40,441 bases of DNA, from positions 1-40,441 of the forward strand of contig JAFYTP010000128.1 in NCBI GenBank assembly GCA_017558775.1, given 5' to 3'. This DNA comes from Bacteroidales bacterium (GTDB taxonomy: Bacteria; Bacteroidota; Bacteroidia; Bacteroidales; UBA932). The notes under the pieces were generated by a model. The model searched no databases. It had not been told where the DNA came from and saw only the letters and a program-made list of their open reading frames with translations. Of this stretch, positions 24,001 to 32,651 are shown in pieces (position 1 is the stretch's first letter; every line of letters starts with the position of its first letter). The position numbers and the translations under genes were made by a program.

Positions 24001-26360
24001 AGCCGGGCCTGGATCCTTTCTCCGTATTCGACTTCCGTCTCACCGGCCAGAAAAACGCTCCGGACCGGGGCGTCCAGCACGGACGTGATTTTCAGGACGG
24101 GCAATTCCAGCCGGCCACGGGGTTCCCCGTCGTCGATCTTTCCCATCAGGGTGTACAGACCGTCCGGACAGTCCGAGAGGTCCAGTTCGAGGTGCTCTTC
24201 CGAGGTTCCCTCCCGAATCACCTTTCCGTACTCGTCCACCAGCCGGTAAGCGACAGGCAGTTTGACGGGCTGGCTCCCGTTTTTGACCGTCCAGGCAAAG
24301 CGCGCGGTGTTTTCCGTCAATAACGTTTTCTCGGTTTTACCGGGCCGGAGGGAAACCTCCCCCTCGGCCGCGTTTTCCAACGTCACACTCAAGGAAAGAC
24401 TGGGGTCTACCTTGAAGTCGTGCACAACCTTGCGGGATTCCCCCGTAGCGTCCACCGCCTCGAGCGTCAGCCGGTGATCCCCTCTATCCGACAACCGGAG
24501 CGGGATCCGGAAGGAGCCGTCTTTGCCGATGGCAACCGGACCTTTCCATTTCTCTATGCCGTATCTGGTAACGGTTCCTTTCAAGGAAATACCGTCCACC
24601 GGATGGCCGGAGTAGCTGGCCACTTTCCCGGTAATCGTAAAAAGCGAGTCCGGATAATAGGGCTCCTCCTGCGGGTCGAAAGTGATTTCATACGTCGGAA
24701 GGACGAAATCATCGACCCGGAACTCGGCATGGGTGACATTGCTCTTCCCGTAAAAGACATAGATTCCGTAGAGACCGTTCCGCTCGCCCACGGGGATGGG
24801 CCATTCCCAGGCCACGGCGCCGAAAGCGTTGGTTTTCAAGTTGATGTCGGTCATCACCTTGCCCTCGGCACTGAAGATATGGATCCGGACGTCCTCCCCC
24901 TTGCCCACGGTGTTCGCGCTTTTGTTCAGGTCGCCCTTGAACAGGACGGCTTTGCCTTTCAGCGTGTCACCGGGCCGGTAGGCGCCCCGGTCCAGGAAGA
25001 CACGTCCATGGAGATTAGCCGGAGGAATCTCGACATACTTGCTCGGCTTATAAACGGAAATGGTCGCACTCCGGCGTTCTCCGACCCGCGCCTCCAGATC
25101 GCAATACTTCTTATTGCCGATCATCTTCTGGAAATCCGCCGGAAGCGGCGTGAATCCGTTCAAGGAAATCTCCCGTTCGATGGTTTTCTTTCCGCGCCGG
25201 AGACGGATGGTTGCGGACGGAAGCGGCTCTCCCGTCATGTAATCGGCCACATAGACGGCAAATTCATCCCCTTGCTGCCTGACTGCTATCGAAAGAGTAT
25301 GCTTCTCGTAAGAAGGCCTGCTAAAAAGATTTGCCGATTGGATACGGTAGGAGCCGTCCGGAAGCACCGGGATGGGCGCTTTCACCGTGTCCATTACATA
25401 GAACCGCCCGTCCTTGTTCCGGAAAGAGACTCTCTGCCGATGCTCGTCCGAAACGAATTCCAAGGCCCCCTTTCCGAAATTCCGGCCTGTCAAGACGATG
25501 GAATCGTTCTTGAAGGCAACCCAAAGCTGGGATTGTCGGAGGCCCTGCCGGATATGGTCCACGGACAGGTCCACCCGCTGATGGACACCTTTTTCGGCCT
25601 TGACGGCCTTCGTGAAAGCCTCGGCATCGTCATACAGGGCCTTGGCATCGGCCTCCGAAGGCATCTTTTCTCGCTGGAAGTGGTACCAACGATCCTTCAG
25701 CATCTCATTCTCCGGCAGGAAACGGAACGGATCGCCGGCATACTGCTTGGCAAGCGCCTCCATCGCGGAAAAACGGTCCTTCGCCTCCTTGGCCCTCAGG
25801 AACTCCAGATAAGGGCGGGCCGGATACCGGTCGCCAATCTTTTCCGTCAGCAGCCGGGTTTCCTCAGAGTCGGGGAACAGGGATGAAACCCGAAGCAGGC
25901 GGTCCCACAGGATCCATTCGAAATCATCGGTGATATCATCCGTTTTCCCGGTCTGCAGGAAAGGGATCTGGCGGTCCTGCAAGATGGGATGATACCCGGC
26001 CGACAGTTCCTCCTGATGGGCCTTTGCGTATTCCCAGTCCTTGTAGAGCCATTGGTAGGTCAGCAGCGGCATCCCAAAGGATTCGATGACTTCCCGCAGG
26101 GCCGTGCTCAGGGAGTCTGCCGACTTCCAGTTCATCCGGCGATACACCTGCTCCTCTTTCCGGCAAGCCTCCAACAAATCGTCCGGAAGCCTGCGCTCCA
26201 GGGCCAGCGCCCGGATCTCGTGCAGTTTCGCAATCTGGTCGCGAGGGCGGTCCTTGCGGGCCAGCCGTTCATATTGACGCCATTCCTTCGTCAGTTCCCG
26301 GGCCGGCAGGGCCGAAACGGAAAAGAGCAGGAGCAGCAGGAGAAGGAGTATCTTTTTCAT
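21063..26360 (-). CDS. Alpha-2-macroglobulin-like giant protein with an internal SusC-type carboxypeptidase-regulatory module
   Basis: About 1765 residues, exported (MKKILLLLLLLLFSVSALPA). The ATG at 26358-26360 is preferred; the frame continues two codons to a TTG that would leave the signal peptide unchanged. Residues ~20-430 are helical and tetratricopeptide-like. An MG2-type macroglobulin domain starts near 445 (HGRVFLDRGAYRPGDTLKGK), with MG3-like strands after it (VDDFVLPTYEITFDP). At ~955-1045 there is a carboxypeptidase-regulatory fold followed by LEETVVIGYGVQKK, the signature of SusC receptors. The A2M domain follows (about 1090-1140) and then an alpha-toroid-like region (about 1290-1600). 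No CxEQ thioester motif is seen, so covalent trapping of proteases is unlikely. Its role could be envelope defence against proteases or assembly of surface proteins. A palindromic element and a -7 box lie directly upstream. Confidence 0.88.
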   Translation of the reverse strand: MKKILLLLLLLLFSVSALPARELTKEWRQYERLARKDRPRDQIAKLHEIRALALERRLPDDLLEACRKEEQVYRRMNWKSADSLSTALREVIESFGMPLLTYQWLYKDWEYAKAHQEELSAGYHPILQDRQIPFLQTGKTDDITDDFEWILWDRLLRVSSLFPDSEETRLLTEKIGDRYPARPYLEFLRAKEAKDRFSAMEALAKQYAGDPFRFLPENEMLKDRWYHFQREKMPSEADAKALYDDAEAFTKAVKAEKGVHQRVDLSVDHIRQGLRQSQLWVAFKNDSIVLTGRNFGKGALEFVSDEHRQRVSFRNKDGRFYVMDTVKAPIPVLPDGSYRIQSANLFSRPSYEKHTLSIAVRQQGDEFAVYVADYMTGEPLPSATIRLRRGKKTIEREISLNGFTPLPADFQKMIGNKKYCDLEARVGERRSATISVYKPSKYVEIPPANLHGRVFLDRGAYRPGDTLKGKAVLFKGDLNKSANTVGKGEDVRIHIFSAEGKVMTDINLKTNAFGAVAWEWPIPVGERNGLYGIYVFYGKSNVTHAEFRVDDFVLPTYEITFDPQEEPYYPDSLFTITGKVASYSGHPVDGISLKGTVTRYGIEKWKGPVAIGKDGSFRIPLRLSDRGDHRLTLEAVDATGESRKVVHDFKVDPSLSLSVTLENAAEGEVSLRPGKTEKTLLTENTARFAWTVKNGSQPVKLPVAYRLVDEYGKVIREGTSEEHLELDLSDCPDGLYTLMGKIDDGEPRGRLELPVLKITSVLDAPVRSVFLAGETEVEYGERIQARLGAGDGPLWAVATLFAPDGSILESRLVHLEGNRGGAGSMMDLGFTYKGSYPDAVRLEVFYFRDAEKVTHEAVYHRVRHEMDLPLSFSRFVDQTMPGAPCTLTLQMDPGAEAAVAVFDKSLDVMNPNDWERVTLLQPVFRNAWSSSRNGSVSGESIKRASGKVVPVPVKGEGPVYGIVTDMAGEPIIGASVVQEGTVNGVVTDVDGCFSMKVPVGTWLNVYCIGYKEATVRGDSGIQVFLEEDVQYLEETVVIGYGVQKKATLTGAIRGIKVRGLTSKRESEPEYTPAIYGYRSPGSADDNVQMPDFAGEAYREIFSEALAFEPFLYPDETGKVDVTFKTSDKLSSYHVNVFAHDTRMRNAVLRRDFVVTIPVRISVNQPRYLYDKDEYELSATVSSVSDTPITGRLYLQVEQGGEEQSVQYADLTVPAGGTAAAVYSVAAPFADGKELNLRMVFQADNFSDALRLNVPVYPAAQILTESHSALAGPEAADSLRRKFVNIPGDQAEVTVRTLREVVEAGLSEWTAPEDPDALSLSANYFARALLGQDTTGTLKPLMELRNEDGGFAWVDGMDSSPVVTATVLERFATLRDKGIAIPDMDATVHYLDISQFGNWFPRWCGGLSDEQYMDIRAMWASVPFDLTGVEEKAVRRYRLKDFRWFARKYLSPGRYDYANGWVLDRARRVRTLQNLLASEEGIALGQAWGEVILTASRFRKTITNDLETIRQYAVRHPSSALYYPNAVLPFRGILASEVYAHTLVSNLLEGPISDGVKLWLVLQNETQSWTGDPAYVEALQSVLNGSDSLLDRQIVTLTATKAVPFEDIKSVGNQMRVERKFFKKKYDTMAEIQPGTTLNVGDRIVARYVITSTENRSFVRLDAFREASLQPVEQRSGPSDNNDRKSGVVAYRVDGLWTRFPEYYRDVRADRTIWWIDVCPENTTVWEEELFVTQAGTFTAPVVTVESLYAPGYRANAAFQGPLRSE

Positions 26361-26363
26361 ACA

Positions 26364-26371
26364 CAAATATA
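26364..26371 (-). promoter_or_regulatory. -7 box TATATTTG of the macroglobulin-like gene
   Basis: The minus strand reads TATATTTG, only three bases before the ATG at 26360, so the transcript should have essentially no leader. The -33 region is taken up by the palindrome at 26388-26406. Confidence 0.55.
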
Positions 26372-26387
26372 AGCAATTATCACCAAA

Positions 26388-26406
26388 CTACTAATAGGAT
26401 TAGGAG
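26388..26406 (-). promoter_or_regulatory. Palindromic 19-bp element, probable operator (copy 1)
   Basis: Read toward the gene: CTCCTAATCCTATTAGTAG. It is an imperfect inverted repeat and differs in only two positions from the perfect palindrome upstream of the beta-barrel gene at 32719. Both copies have the same orientation and lie 16-17 bases upstream of a -7 box, in the -33 position. This points to a shared transcription factor or alternative sigma-type recognition. Confidence 0.55.
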
Positions 26407-26457
26407 CGTTCCCTTGAATATATAATCCGCCGATCTCCGTAATCTTGCAGATTTTGG

Positions 26458-26465
26458 TAACTTTG
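26458..26465 (+). promoter_or_regulatory. -7 box TAACTTTG of the YfcC-like carrier gene
   Basis: Matches TAnnTTTG, seven bases before the ATG at 26473, predicting a leaderless or nearly leaderless mRNA. There is no good -33 TTTG at the usual distance. Confidence 0.55.
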
Positions 26466-26472
26466 TATCGCT

Positions 26473-27795
26473 ATGCGCAAGTTCAAGGTCCCGAATACGT
26501 ATGTAATCATCGCGTGCATCCTGGTGGTGTGCGCAATCCTTACGTGGTTCGTGCCGGGCGGGCAATATGTGAAGGGAGAAGACGGAACCTTAAACTATGA
26601 ACAAGTGGACTCCGTGCCGCAGACATGGCAAATCCTGCCGGCCATCTATCACGGGTTCGTGAAGCAGGCGGGCATCATCATCTTCATCCTGGTGGTGGGC
26701 GGCGCCTTCTGGCTGCTCAACTCCACGGGAGCCGTAACAGCGGGAATCGGGCGGTTCATCGCCCGGGTGGGGAAACGGGACAAACTGGTCCTGGCGGCCA
26801 TCACGGTGCTGTTTTCGCTGGCCGGAGCTGTGTTCGGCATGAGTGAGGAGACCATTCCCTTCGTGGGGATCGTGGTGCCGTTGGTTGTGTCGATGGGATA
26901 CGACGCCTTCATGGGAATGCTGATCGTGTATGTGGCGTCCAACATCGGCTTTTCCAGCGCCTTTCTGAATCCGTTCACCGTGGGAATCGCGCAGGGGATG
27001 GCGGATTTGCCGCTCTTTTCCGGAATGGGCTACCGCATCTTCTGCTGGACGTTCCTGACCATCCTGCTCACCATCTTCGTGGTGGTTTATGCCCATAAGA
27101 CCCGCAAGGCATCGACAGAAACTTTTGCGGTAGAAGACACTCCCCTCACGCATCGACAGGGATGGATTCTAGGCGTTTTGCTATTGACAGTCATCTTTTT
27201 GATCGTGGGCGTGACCTGCTGGGACTGGTATCTGCCGGAGATCACCGGCCTGTTCCTCGGGATGGGGATCGTTTGCGGCATCATTGCCGGGTTCAACGCG
27301 AACAGGATTGCCGAGGCGCTGCTTGCGGGCGCCAAGGACATCCTGTCCGCCGCCCTCGTGGTGGGCTTCGCCTCCGGCATCATCGTCCTGCTCCAGGACG
27401 GAAAGGTCGTGGACAGCATCCTGCACTCGATGCAGGAAGGGCTTGATGGAACGGGTCGCACGGGGTCGTTGACGGCGATGTACGGCATCCAGGCGCTCAT
27501 CAACTTCGTGATTCCGAGCGCCACGGCCAAGGCGGCCATCACCATTCCGATCATGGCGCCTTTCTCCGACATGGTGGGCGTTTCGCGTCAGGCGATGGTC
27601 CTGGCGTTCCAGTTCGGTGACGGGTTCACGAATATGCTCACGCCTACTTCGGGCGTGCTGATCGCCGCCCTCGCGATGGCGCGCATCCCGTACACGGAAT
27701 GGGTGAAATGGATCTGGAAAATGGTCGTCGTCCTGCTCGTGCTCGGCCTCCTGCTGCTCCTGCCCACCGTCCTGTGGCCGATCGCGGGCTTCTGA
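26473..27795 (+). CDS. YfcC/DcuC-like membrane carrier (C4-dicarboxylate or amino-acid transporter family)
   Basis: Polytopic inner-membrane transporter of 440 residues with about twelve hydrophobic helices. The N-terminus RKFKVPNTYVIIACILVVCAILTWFVPGGQY is characteristic of the YfcC family (relatives of anaerobic C4-dicarboxylate and arginine/ornithine carriers). Conserved stretches include GAVFGMSEETIPFVGIVVPLV, NPFTVGIAQGMADLPLFSGMGYR and NFVIPSATAKAAITIPIMAPFSD, with FGDGFTNMLTPTSGVL near the C-terminus. The substrate is unknown. Its position next to the proline genes is convergent, not operonic, and gives little information. The stop codon abuts the stop codon of proA. Confidence 0.88.
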   Translation: MRKFKVPNTYVIIACILVVCAILTWFVPGGQYVKGEDGTLNYEQVDSVPQTWQILPAIYHGFVKQAGIIIFILVVGGAFWLLNSTGAVTAGIGRFIARVGKRDKLVLAAITVLFSLAGAVFGMSEETIPFVGIVVPLVVSMGYDAFMGMLIVYVASNIGFSSAFLNPFTVGIAQGMADLPLFSGMGYRIFCWTFLTILLTIFVVVYAHKTRKASTETFAVEDTPLTHRQGWILGVLLLTVIFLIVGVTCWDWYLPEITGLFLGMGIVCGIIAGFNANRIAEALLAGAKDILSAALVVGFASGIIVLLQDGKVVDSILHSMQEGLDGTGRTGSLTAMYGIQALINFVIPSATAKAAITIPIMAPFSDMVGVSRQAMVLAFQFGDGFTNMLTPTSGVLIAALAMARIPYTEWVKWIWKMVVVLLVLGLLLLLPTVLWPIAGF

Positions 27796-29043
27796 TTACG
27801 GTCGGGTCTGGCCGTTACCGTCAATAAGCCATTTATAACTGGTCAGTTCCTCGAGGCCCATCGGGCCGCGAGCGCCCAGTTTCTGGGTGCTGATGCCGAT
27901 TTCGGCGCCGAGGCCGAACTGCGCACCGTCCGTGAAGCTCGTCGGAGCATTGACATACACGCAGGCCGCGTCCACGCTCGTCTGGAAACGGCGGGCGGCC
28001 GCCGCGTTCTCGGTGACGATGGACTCGCTGTGGCCGGAGCCGTATTTCCGGATATGGGCCAGGGCCTCCTCGAGGCTGTCGACGGTCTTTATCGCCATCT
28101 TGTAGTCCATATATTCCGTGCCGAAGGCATCGGGGCCGGCGGAGAACAGCTTGTCGGCCGGATACTGCCCATCCAGGGCGCTGTATGCACGGTCATCGGC
28201 ATACAAGGTCACGCGTCCGGCCATCTCCGCCACCAGCGCGGGGAGGTCGGCGAGGCGGGAGGAATGGATGACCAGGCAGTCCAGGGCGTTGCACACGCTG
28301 ACCCGGCGGGTTTTGGCGTTGGTGACGATGCGGACGCCCTTCGCCAGGTCGCCATCGGCATCAAAATAGGTGTTGACGACACCAGCGCCGGTTTCGATGC
28401 AGGGGACCTTCGCGTTTTCGCGGACAAAGTCGATGAGGCGACGGCCGCCGCGGGGGATGATCAGGTCGACAAGGCCGTTGGCCTCCAGCAGTTCCTTCGT
28501 CGCTTCGTGCGTGGCCGGGAGCAGGTTGACCGCATTCTCCGGCAGGCCGGCTTCCGACAGGACCTGCTTGATCAGGGCGACGGCGGCTTGATTGGAATGG
28601 TCCGCGTCGCGGCCGCCTTTGAGGATGCAGGCGTTGCCGCTCTTGAAGCAAAGCGAGAATACGTCGAAAGTGACGTTGGGCCGGGCCTCGTAAATGACGC
28701 CGATCACGCCGAAGGGAACGGCGATTTTCCTAAGTCTCAAACCGTTGGGGAGGGTACGGTCCGCCAGCGTCCGGTCCAGCGGGGTGGGCAGGGAAGCCAC
28801 CTTCCGCATATCGGAAGCGATGCCTTCCAGACGCTCATTCGTGAGCATCAGACGGTCATACAGGGGGTTCTCCGGGGACATGGCCGCCAAATCGACGGCG
28901 TTGGCCTCCAGCAGCGGGACGGCCTGCTCCACCAGCCGGTCGGCCAGCTTGAGCAGCAGCCCGTTGCGGGTGGCATCACTCAAATCAAGGATGGCCCGCG
29001 AAGCTTCGCGGGTCGCTTCGAACAAATCTGTCAATGTGCTCAT
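27796..29043 (-). CDS. proA: Gamma-glutamyl phosphate reductase (glutamate-5-semialdehyde dehydrogenase), ProA
   Basis: Second step of proline synthesis: NADPH-dependent reduction of gamma-glutamyl phosphate to glutamate-5-semialdehyde. The 415-residue length is typical. It carries the family motif [32 protein letters not shown] and the catalytic cysteine C251 in [13 protein letters not shown]. Other conserved parts are [26 protein letters not shown] and the C-terminal [29 protein letters not shown]. It follows the proC-proB fusion by 10 bases, so one transcript encodes the whole pathway from glutamate to proline. Confidence 0.97.
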   Translation of the reverse strand: MSTLTDLFEATREASRAILDLSDATRNGLLLKLADRLVEQAVPLLEANAVDLAAMSPENPLYDRLMLTNERLEGIASDMRKVASLPTPLDRTLADRTLPNGLRLRKIAVPFGVIGVIYEARPNVTFDVFSLCFKSGNACILKGGRDADHSNQAAVALIKQVLSEAGLPENAVNLLPATHEATKELLEANGLVDLIIPRGGRRLIDFVRENAKVPCIETGAGVVNTYFDADGDLAKGVRIVTNAKTRRVSVCNALDCLVIHSSRLADLPALVAEMAGRVTLYADDRAYSALDGQYPADKLFSAGPDAFGTEYMDYKMAIKTVDSLEEALAHIRKYGSGHSESIVTENAAAARRFQTSVDAACVYVNAPTSFTDGAQFGLGAEIGISTQKLGARGPMGLEELTSYKWLIDGNGQTRP

Positions 29044-29053
29044 AACCCGAGAA

Positions 29054-30625
29054 TTAATCCTGATGAATGGCGGCGGGGACGAACTCCGTATGCGGCGTCC
29101 GGGCGGGATTGTTCAGCACCTCCGGAAGGATGTTTTCGCGGCTTCCATTGGCAATGATTACGCGGATGCCCTGCTCGGAGAGCTGGGAGGCCACATGGTA
29201 CTTGGAAAGCATGCCGCCGCGGCCGATGCTGCTCTTCTTGGCGCTGATCCGGTTCTTGAGATCCTCGCCCGGCAGGATGCGGGGGATAATCTTGGAGGCG
29301 GGGTCGTCCGGGGAGCCGTCATAGACGCCATCGACATTGGTCAGGATGACGAGAGCTTCGGCCTCCACCATCCCGGCGACGAGACCGGACAATTCGTCGT
29401 TATCGGTGAACATCAGTTCGGTAATGCTGACGGTGTCGTTCTCGTTGACGACCGGCAGGACATTGCCCTGGAGCATCACTTCCATGCAGCTCTTCTGGTT
29501 GCTGTATTCCTGGCCTTCCTCGAAGTTCTTCTTCATCGTCAGGACCTGGCCCACGGTGATTTCATAGGCCTGGAACAGCTTGTAATACAGGTCCATCAGG
29601 CGGACCTGGCCGATGGCGGAGTACAGCTGGCGCTGCTGGACGTCGTTCAGCTTGCGGTCCTCGCTGATAACCGCGCGGCCGCAGGCCACGGCGCCGCTGG
29701 TGACGAGGATCACCTCATACCCCTGCCTGCGCAGCGTCACAATCTGGTCCACGATGGAGGAAACCCGAGTCGTATCGAGTTCGCCATTCGGACGCGTCAG
29801 GACCGTGCTGCCCACTTTCACCACGATACGGTGCTTGCGGGGCGTCTTGACAACGGTGAGGCCCTTGATGACGGCGTCGCTGAAACCGGCGTTTTCCATC
29901 GCGTTCAAGCCCCTGACGGTCAGGCCGTTCGGGGTGCACACGCGGTCGATTTCATGTTCGGGCTGGAAGCCCTTGGCCTCCACCAGGTTCACGGCGCCGC
30001 GGACAGTCTGGCAGACCGCACCGCCGACTTCCTCCCGGCTGAAGCCGAGACGGAGGCCGCCCTCGATCGACGCGCTGACATAGCGCATCGCATAGGCGAT
30101 ACCGCAGGAGGCGAGGGAAGTACCGGCCAGCATGCGGTCCACGCCGACGACCAGGCTCAGGCCGGTCTTGTCGAACAGGTCCTTCAGCAGGGCAGTCTGT
30201 TCTTCCGTGGCCGTAACCGGGGAAATGAAAGACATGCTTTCGCCGATCTCGATGGCCGTGTTAGGGATGACGTAGGCGATACCCGGCAGGGCGCCGTCCC
30301 GCTCCAGCCAAGCCGAGAGCTGTCCGGTGACGATGACGGGAGAGACACAGACCACCAGCTGGCGGGCGTAATCCAGGGCTGGCGCGGTCTGCGTCAGGAC
30401 TTCTTCCATCTGCCAGGGCTTGACAGCGTAGAAAACGACATCGGCATCCGCCACCGCGGACACATTGTCCGTCGAGGTACGGATACCGAATTCCTTGAAT
30501 CTCTCCAGGCTGGTTGTGTGGCGGGCGGTTACCGTGATGTTTTCCGGCGCGACGGCCCCGCTGACAGCGAGTCCAATCGCCATGGATCCTCCGATGTTGC
30601 CCGCACCGATGATCGTGATTTTCAT
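29054..30625 (-). CDS. proC-proB: Fusion of pyrroline-5-carboxylate reductase (ProC) and glutamate 5-kinase (ProB)
   Basis: Bifunctional cytoplasmic enzyme of 523 residues combining the last and the first step of proline synthesis. Residues 1-~262 are ProC: a Rossmann start [16 protein letters not shown], then [27 protein letters not shown], the [20 protein letters not shown] helix and [22 protein letters not shown]. The ProC C-terminal helix is shortened and runs straight into ProB at about 264 ([21 protein letters not shown]). ProB has [78 protein letters not shown] and [15 protein letters not shown]. It ends without a PUA domain. The junction is clean, without a stop or frameshift. Feedback inhibition by proline may differ, because both activities share one chain. 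Confidence 0.93.
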   Translation of the reverse strand: MKITIIGAGNIGGSMAIGLAVSGAVAPENITVTARHTTSLERFKEFGIRTSTDNVSAVADADVVFYAVKPWQMEEVLTQTAPALDYARQLVVCVSPVIVTGQLSAWLERDGALPGIAYVIPNTAIEIGESMSFISPVTATEEQTALLKDLFDKTGLSLVVGVDRMLAGTSLASCGIAYAMRYVSASIEGGLRLGFSREEVGGAVCQTVRGAVNLVEAKGFQPEHEIDRVCTPNGLTVRGLNAMENAGFSDAVIKGLTVVKTPRKHRIVVKVGSTVLTRPNGELDTTRVSSIVDQIVTLRRQGYEVILVTSGAVACGRAVISEDRKLNDVQQRQLYSAIGQVRLMDLYYKLFQAYEITVGQVLTMKKNFEEGQEYSNQKSCMEVMLQGNVLPVVNENDTVSITELMFTDNDELSGLVAGMVEAEALVILTNVDGVYDGSPDDPASKIIPRILPGEDLKNRISAKKSSIGRGGMLSKYHVASQLSEQGIRVIIANGSRENILPEVLNNPARTPHTEFVPAAIHQD

Positions 30626-30647
30626 GACACTACGTAACTAACTCCCA

Positions 30648-30679
30648 CAAAGCTAGTTTTTTTCCGTGTCAATTCCAAA
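30648..30679 (-). promoter_or_regulatory. Promoter of the proCB-proA operon (TTTG - 20 bp - TAGCTTTG)
   Basis: The minus strand has TTTG (30676-30679) and TAGCTTTG (30648-30655) separated by 20 bp, an excellent match to the Bacteroides consensus, 22 bases before the ATG of the fusion gene. It makes the operon independent of the upstream metY. Confidence 0.75.
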
Positions 30680-30703
30680 CATCACGGTCAGAAAGCGTCT
30701 CCC

Positions 30704-31990
30704 CTAGATTTTCGCGAAGGCTTGTTCCAGGTCTGCGATAAGGTCGTCAACATGCTCCGTTCCGATGGACAGGCGGATGGTGCTTTGATAGATGCCCTGG
30801 TCGGTTAGTTCTGCTTCAGTAAGCTGGGAGTGCGTCGTGGTGGCGGGGTGGATGACCAGCGATTTCACGTCGGCCACGTTCGCCAGCAGCGAGAAGATTT
30901 CAAGGGAGTCGATGAATTTGAACGCTTCCGCCTGGCCGCCCTTGATCTCGAACGTGAAGATGGAACCGCCGCCGTTCGGGAAGTAACGCTGGTACAGCCG
31001 GTGATCAGGATGGCTGGCGAGCGCGGGGTGGTTCACCTTGGCCACCTTCGGGTGCTTGGACAGGTAGTTCACAATCTTCAGCGCGTTCTCGACATGGCGT
31101 TCCACGCGCAGGGAAAGCGTCTCCAGGCCCTGCAGGAAGATGAAACAGCTCACCGGGGAAAGCGTCGCGCCGATGTCGCGGAGAAGGGTGGCCCGGGCGC
31201 GGACGATGTAGGCGGCGGGGCCGACGGCATCGGCAAAGACGATCCCGTGATAGCTGGCCTCAGGCTCGGTGAACTGCGGGAACTTGCCGGAAGCCTTCCA
31301 GTCGAACTTGCCGGAGTCCACGATGACACCGCCGATGGTGGTTCCGTGACCGCCGATGAACTTGGTGGCGGAGTGCACCACGATGTCGGCGCCGTACTCG
31401 ATCGGCCGGAGCAGGAAAGGCGTGGCGAAGGTATTGTCGATGATGAGCGGAATCTTGTGCGCATGGGCGATGGCCGCGACCGCTTCAATGTCGATGAGGT
31501 TGGAATTCGGGTTGCCGAACGACTCGATGAACACGGCCTTGGTCTCGGGACGGATGGCGTTCTCGAAGTTGGCCAGGTCGGACGGGTCCACGAAGGTGGT
31601 CGTGATGCCGTAGAGCACCAGCGTGTGCTGGAGCAGGTCATAGGTGCCGCCGTAGATGGTCTTGGCCGCTACGATATGGTCTCCCGCACGGGCGATGTTC
31701 AGGATGGAATACGTGATTGCCGCGGCGCCGGAGGCGACGGCAAGGGCACCCACGCCCCCTTCGAGGGCGGCGACGCGCCGTTCGAGGACGTCCTGCGTCG
31801 TGTTGGTCAGGCGGCTGTAGATATTACCCGGATCAGCCAGTCCAAAACGCGCCGCCGCGTGCGCGGAATTATGAAAGACGTAAGATGAAGTCTGATAAAT
31901 AGGCACGGCACGCGCGTCGGATGCGGGATCGGCCTGTTCCTGGCCCACGTGGAGCTGCAGGGTTTCGAAGTGGAGTTTCTTGGTGCTCAT
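30704..31990 (-). CDS. metY: O-acetylhomoserine sulfhydrylase (MetY-type)
   Basis: PLP-dependent enzyme that makes homocysteine from O-acetylhomoserine and sulfide (direct sulfhydrylation in methionine synthesis). The 428-residue length is typical of MetY and longer than MetB/MetC. The start [39 protein letters not shown] is characteristic. The PLP lysine is K210 in [18 protein letters not shown], and [22 protein letters not shown] lies in the cofactor phosphate-binding region. It is divergent from the Lrp-type regulator gene; shared regulation is plausible. MetB-like activity cannot be excluded from sequence alone. Confidence 0.94.
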   Translation of the reverse strand: MSTKKLHFETLQLHVGQEQADPASDARAVPIYQTSSYVFHNSAHAAARFGLADPGNIYSRLTNTTQDVLERRVAALEGGVGALAVASGAAAITYSILNIARAGDHIVAAKTIYGGTYDLLQHTLVLYGITTTFVDPSDLANFENAIRPETKAVFIESFGNPNSNLIDIEAVAAIAHAHKIPLIIDNTFATPFLLRPIEYGADIVVHSATKFIGGHGTTIGGVIVDSGKFDWKASGKFPQFTEPEASYHGIVFADAVGPAAYIVRARATLLRDIGATLSPVSCFIFLQGLETLSLRVERHVENALKIVNYLSKHPKVAKVNHPALASHPDHRLYQRYFPNGGGSIFTFEIKGGQAEAFKFIDSLEIFSLLANVADVKSLVIHPATTTHSQLTEAELTDQGIYQSTIRLSIGTEHVDDLIADLEQAFAKI

Positions 31991-32021
31991 ATCTGTTTGT
32001 TTTTCTATTGTTTTCTGCTTG

Positions 32022-32029
32022 CAAAGTTA
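32022..32029 (-). promoter_or_regulatory. -7 box TAACTTTG of metY
   Basis: The minus strand reads TAACTTTG, matching TAnnTTTG, 31 bases before the metY ATG. A weak -33 candidate (CTTG on the minus strand) lies about 20 bp further upstream. Confidence 0.55.
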
Positions 32030-32056
32030 TAGCTCGCAGATTTATCAAACAAGAAT

Positions 32057-32088
32057 ATTGGAAAATTAAGAGGAATCCTCTATATTTG
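32057..32088 (+). promoter_or_regulatory. Promoter of the Lrp/AsnC regulator gene (ATTG - 20 bp - TATATTTG)
   Basis: ATTG at 32057-32060 and TATATTTG at 32081-32088 with a 20-bp spacer. This leaves a 68-base leader before the ATG at 32157. It is back-to-back with the metY promoter in a 166-bp intergenic region, so the regulator could control both. Confidence 0.65.
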
Positions 32089-32156
32089 CAGAAACCAACA
32101 GACGAAAATTGTTTTTGGGGCGGATTTGGGCCGTCCCGGCAGAAGAATCCTCGCCC

Positions 32157-32627
32157 ATGGAAACGCATCAATTGGACAAGACCGACCTCCAGCTCTTGAA
32201 AATCCTCCAAGAGAACGGCCGCATCAGCATCAAGGAACTCGCGCAGCGGGTCCATCTTTCCCCCACGCCGGTCTTCGACCGGGTCCGTCGGCTGGAGTCC
32301 TCCGGCGTCATCGAGCGCTACACCACCGTGCTGAACGCCGCCAAGCTGGGCCAGGGGTTCCTCGTCTTCTGCAGCGTGAAGCTCCGCCGGATGGGCAAGG
32401 ATATCGCCCATGACTTCGTGGAGCGCGTCAAGGACATCCCCGAAGTGGCGGAATGCTACAACATCTCCGGCGAATTCGACTACCTGCTGAAAATATACGC
32501 GCCCGACATGCAGTACTACAACGAATTCTGCATCAATGTCCTGGGCACAATCGAAAGTCTCGGATCCATCCAGAGCTCCTTCGTGATGAATCCGGTCAAG
32601 ACCTCCGTCGGGCTTCCCCTCCGATAA
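32157..32627 (+). CDS. Lrp/AsnC family transcriptional regulator
   Basis: DNA-binding regulator of amino-acid metabolism, 156 residues, the usual Lrp length. The start is taken as the ATG at 32157 (METHQLDKTDLQLLKILQENGRI). An upstream in-frame start at 32109 would add a non-homologous extension. The N-terminal helix-turn-helix (SIKELAQRVHLSPTPVFDRVRRLESSGVIERY) is followed by an RAM ligand-binding domain (VFCSVKLRRM ... IPEVAECYNISGEFDYLLKIYAPDMQYYNEF). It is divergent from metY, so control of metY by an amino acid such as methionine or leucine is an inference. Confidence 0.93.
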   Translation: METHQLDKTDLQLLKILQENGRISIKELAQRVHLSPTPVFDRVRRLESSGVIERYTTVLNAAKLGQGFLVFCSVKLRRMGKDIAHDFVERVKDIPEVAECYNISGEFDYLLKIYAPDMQYYNEFCINVLGTIESLGSIQSSFVMNPVKTSVGLPLR

Positions 32628-32651
32628 ACTAATTGCACAAAAAACGCAAAT

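Noticed and set aside
24420-25886. A 488-codon plus-strand frame opposite the macroglobulin-like gene
   Set aside because: Antisense shadow; composition is His/Arg/Gly-rich with no family resemblance.
26361-26366. A TTG start two codons upstream for the macroglobulin-like gene
   Set aside because: The ATG at 26360 gives a normal signal peptide, and the TTG overlaps the -7 box.
28694-30637. A 647-codon plus-strand frame opposite proA and proC-proB
   Set aside because: Antisense to two enzymes with complete catalytic motifs; no domains of its own.
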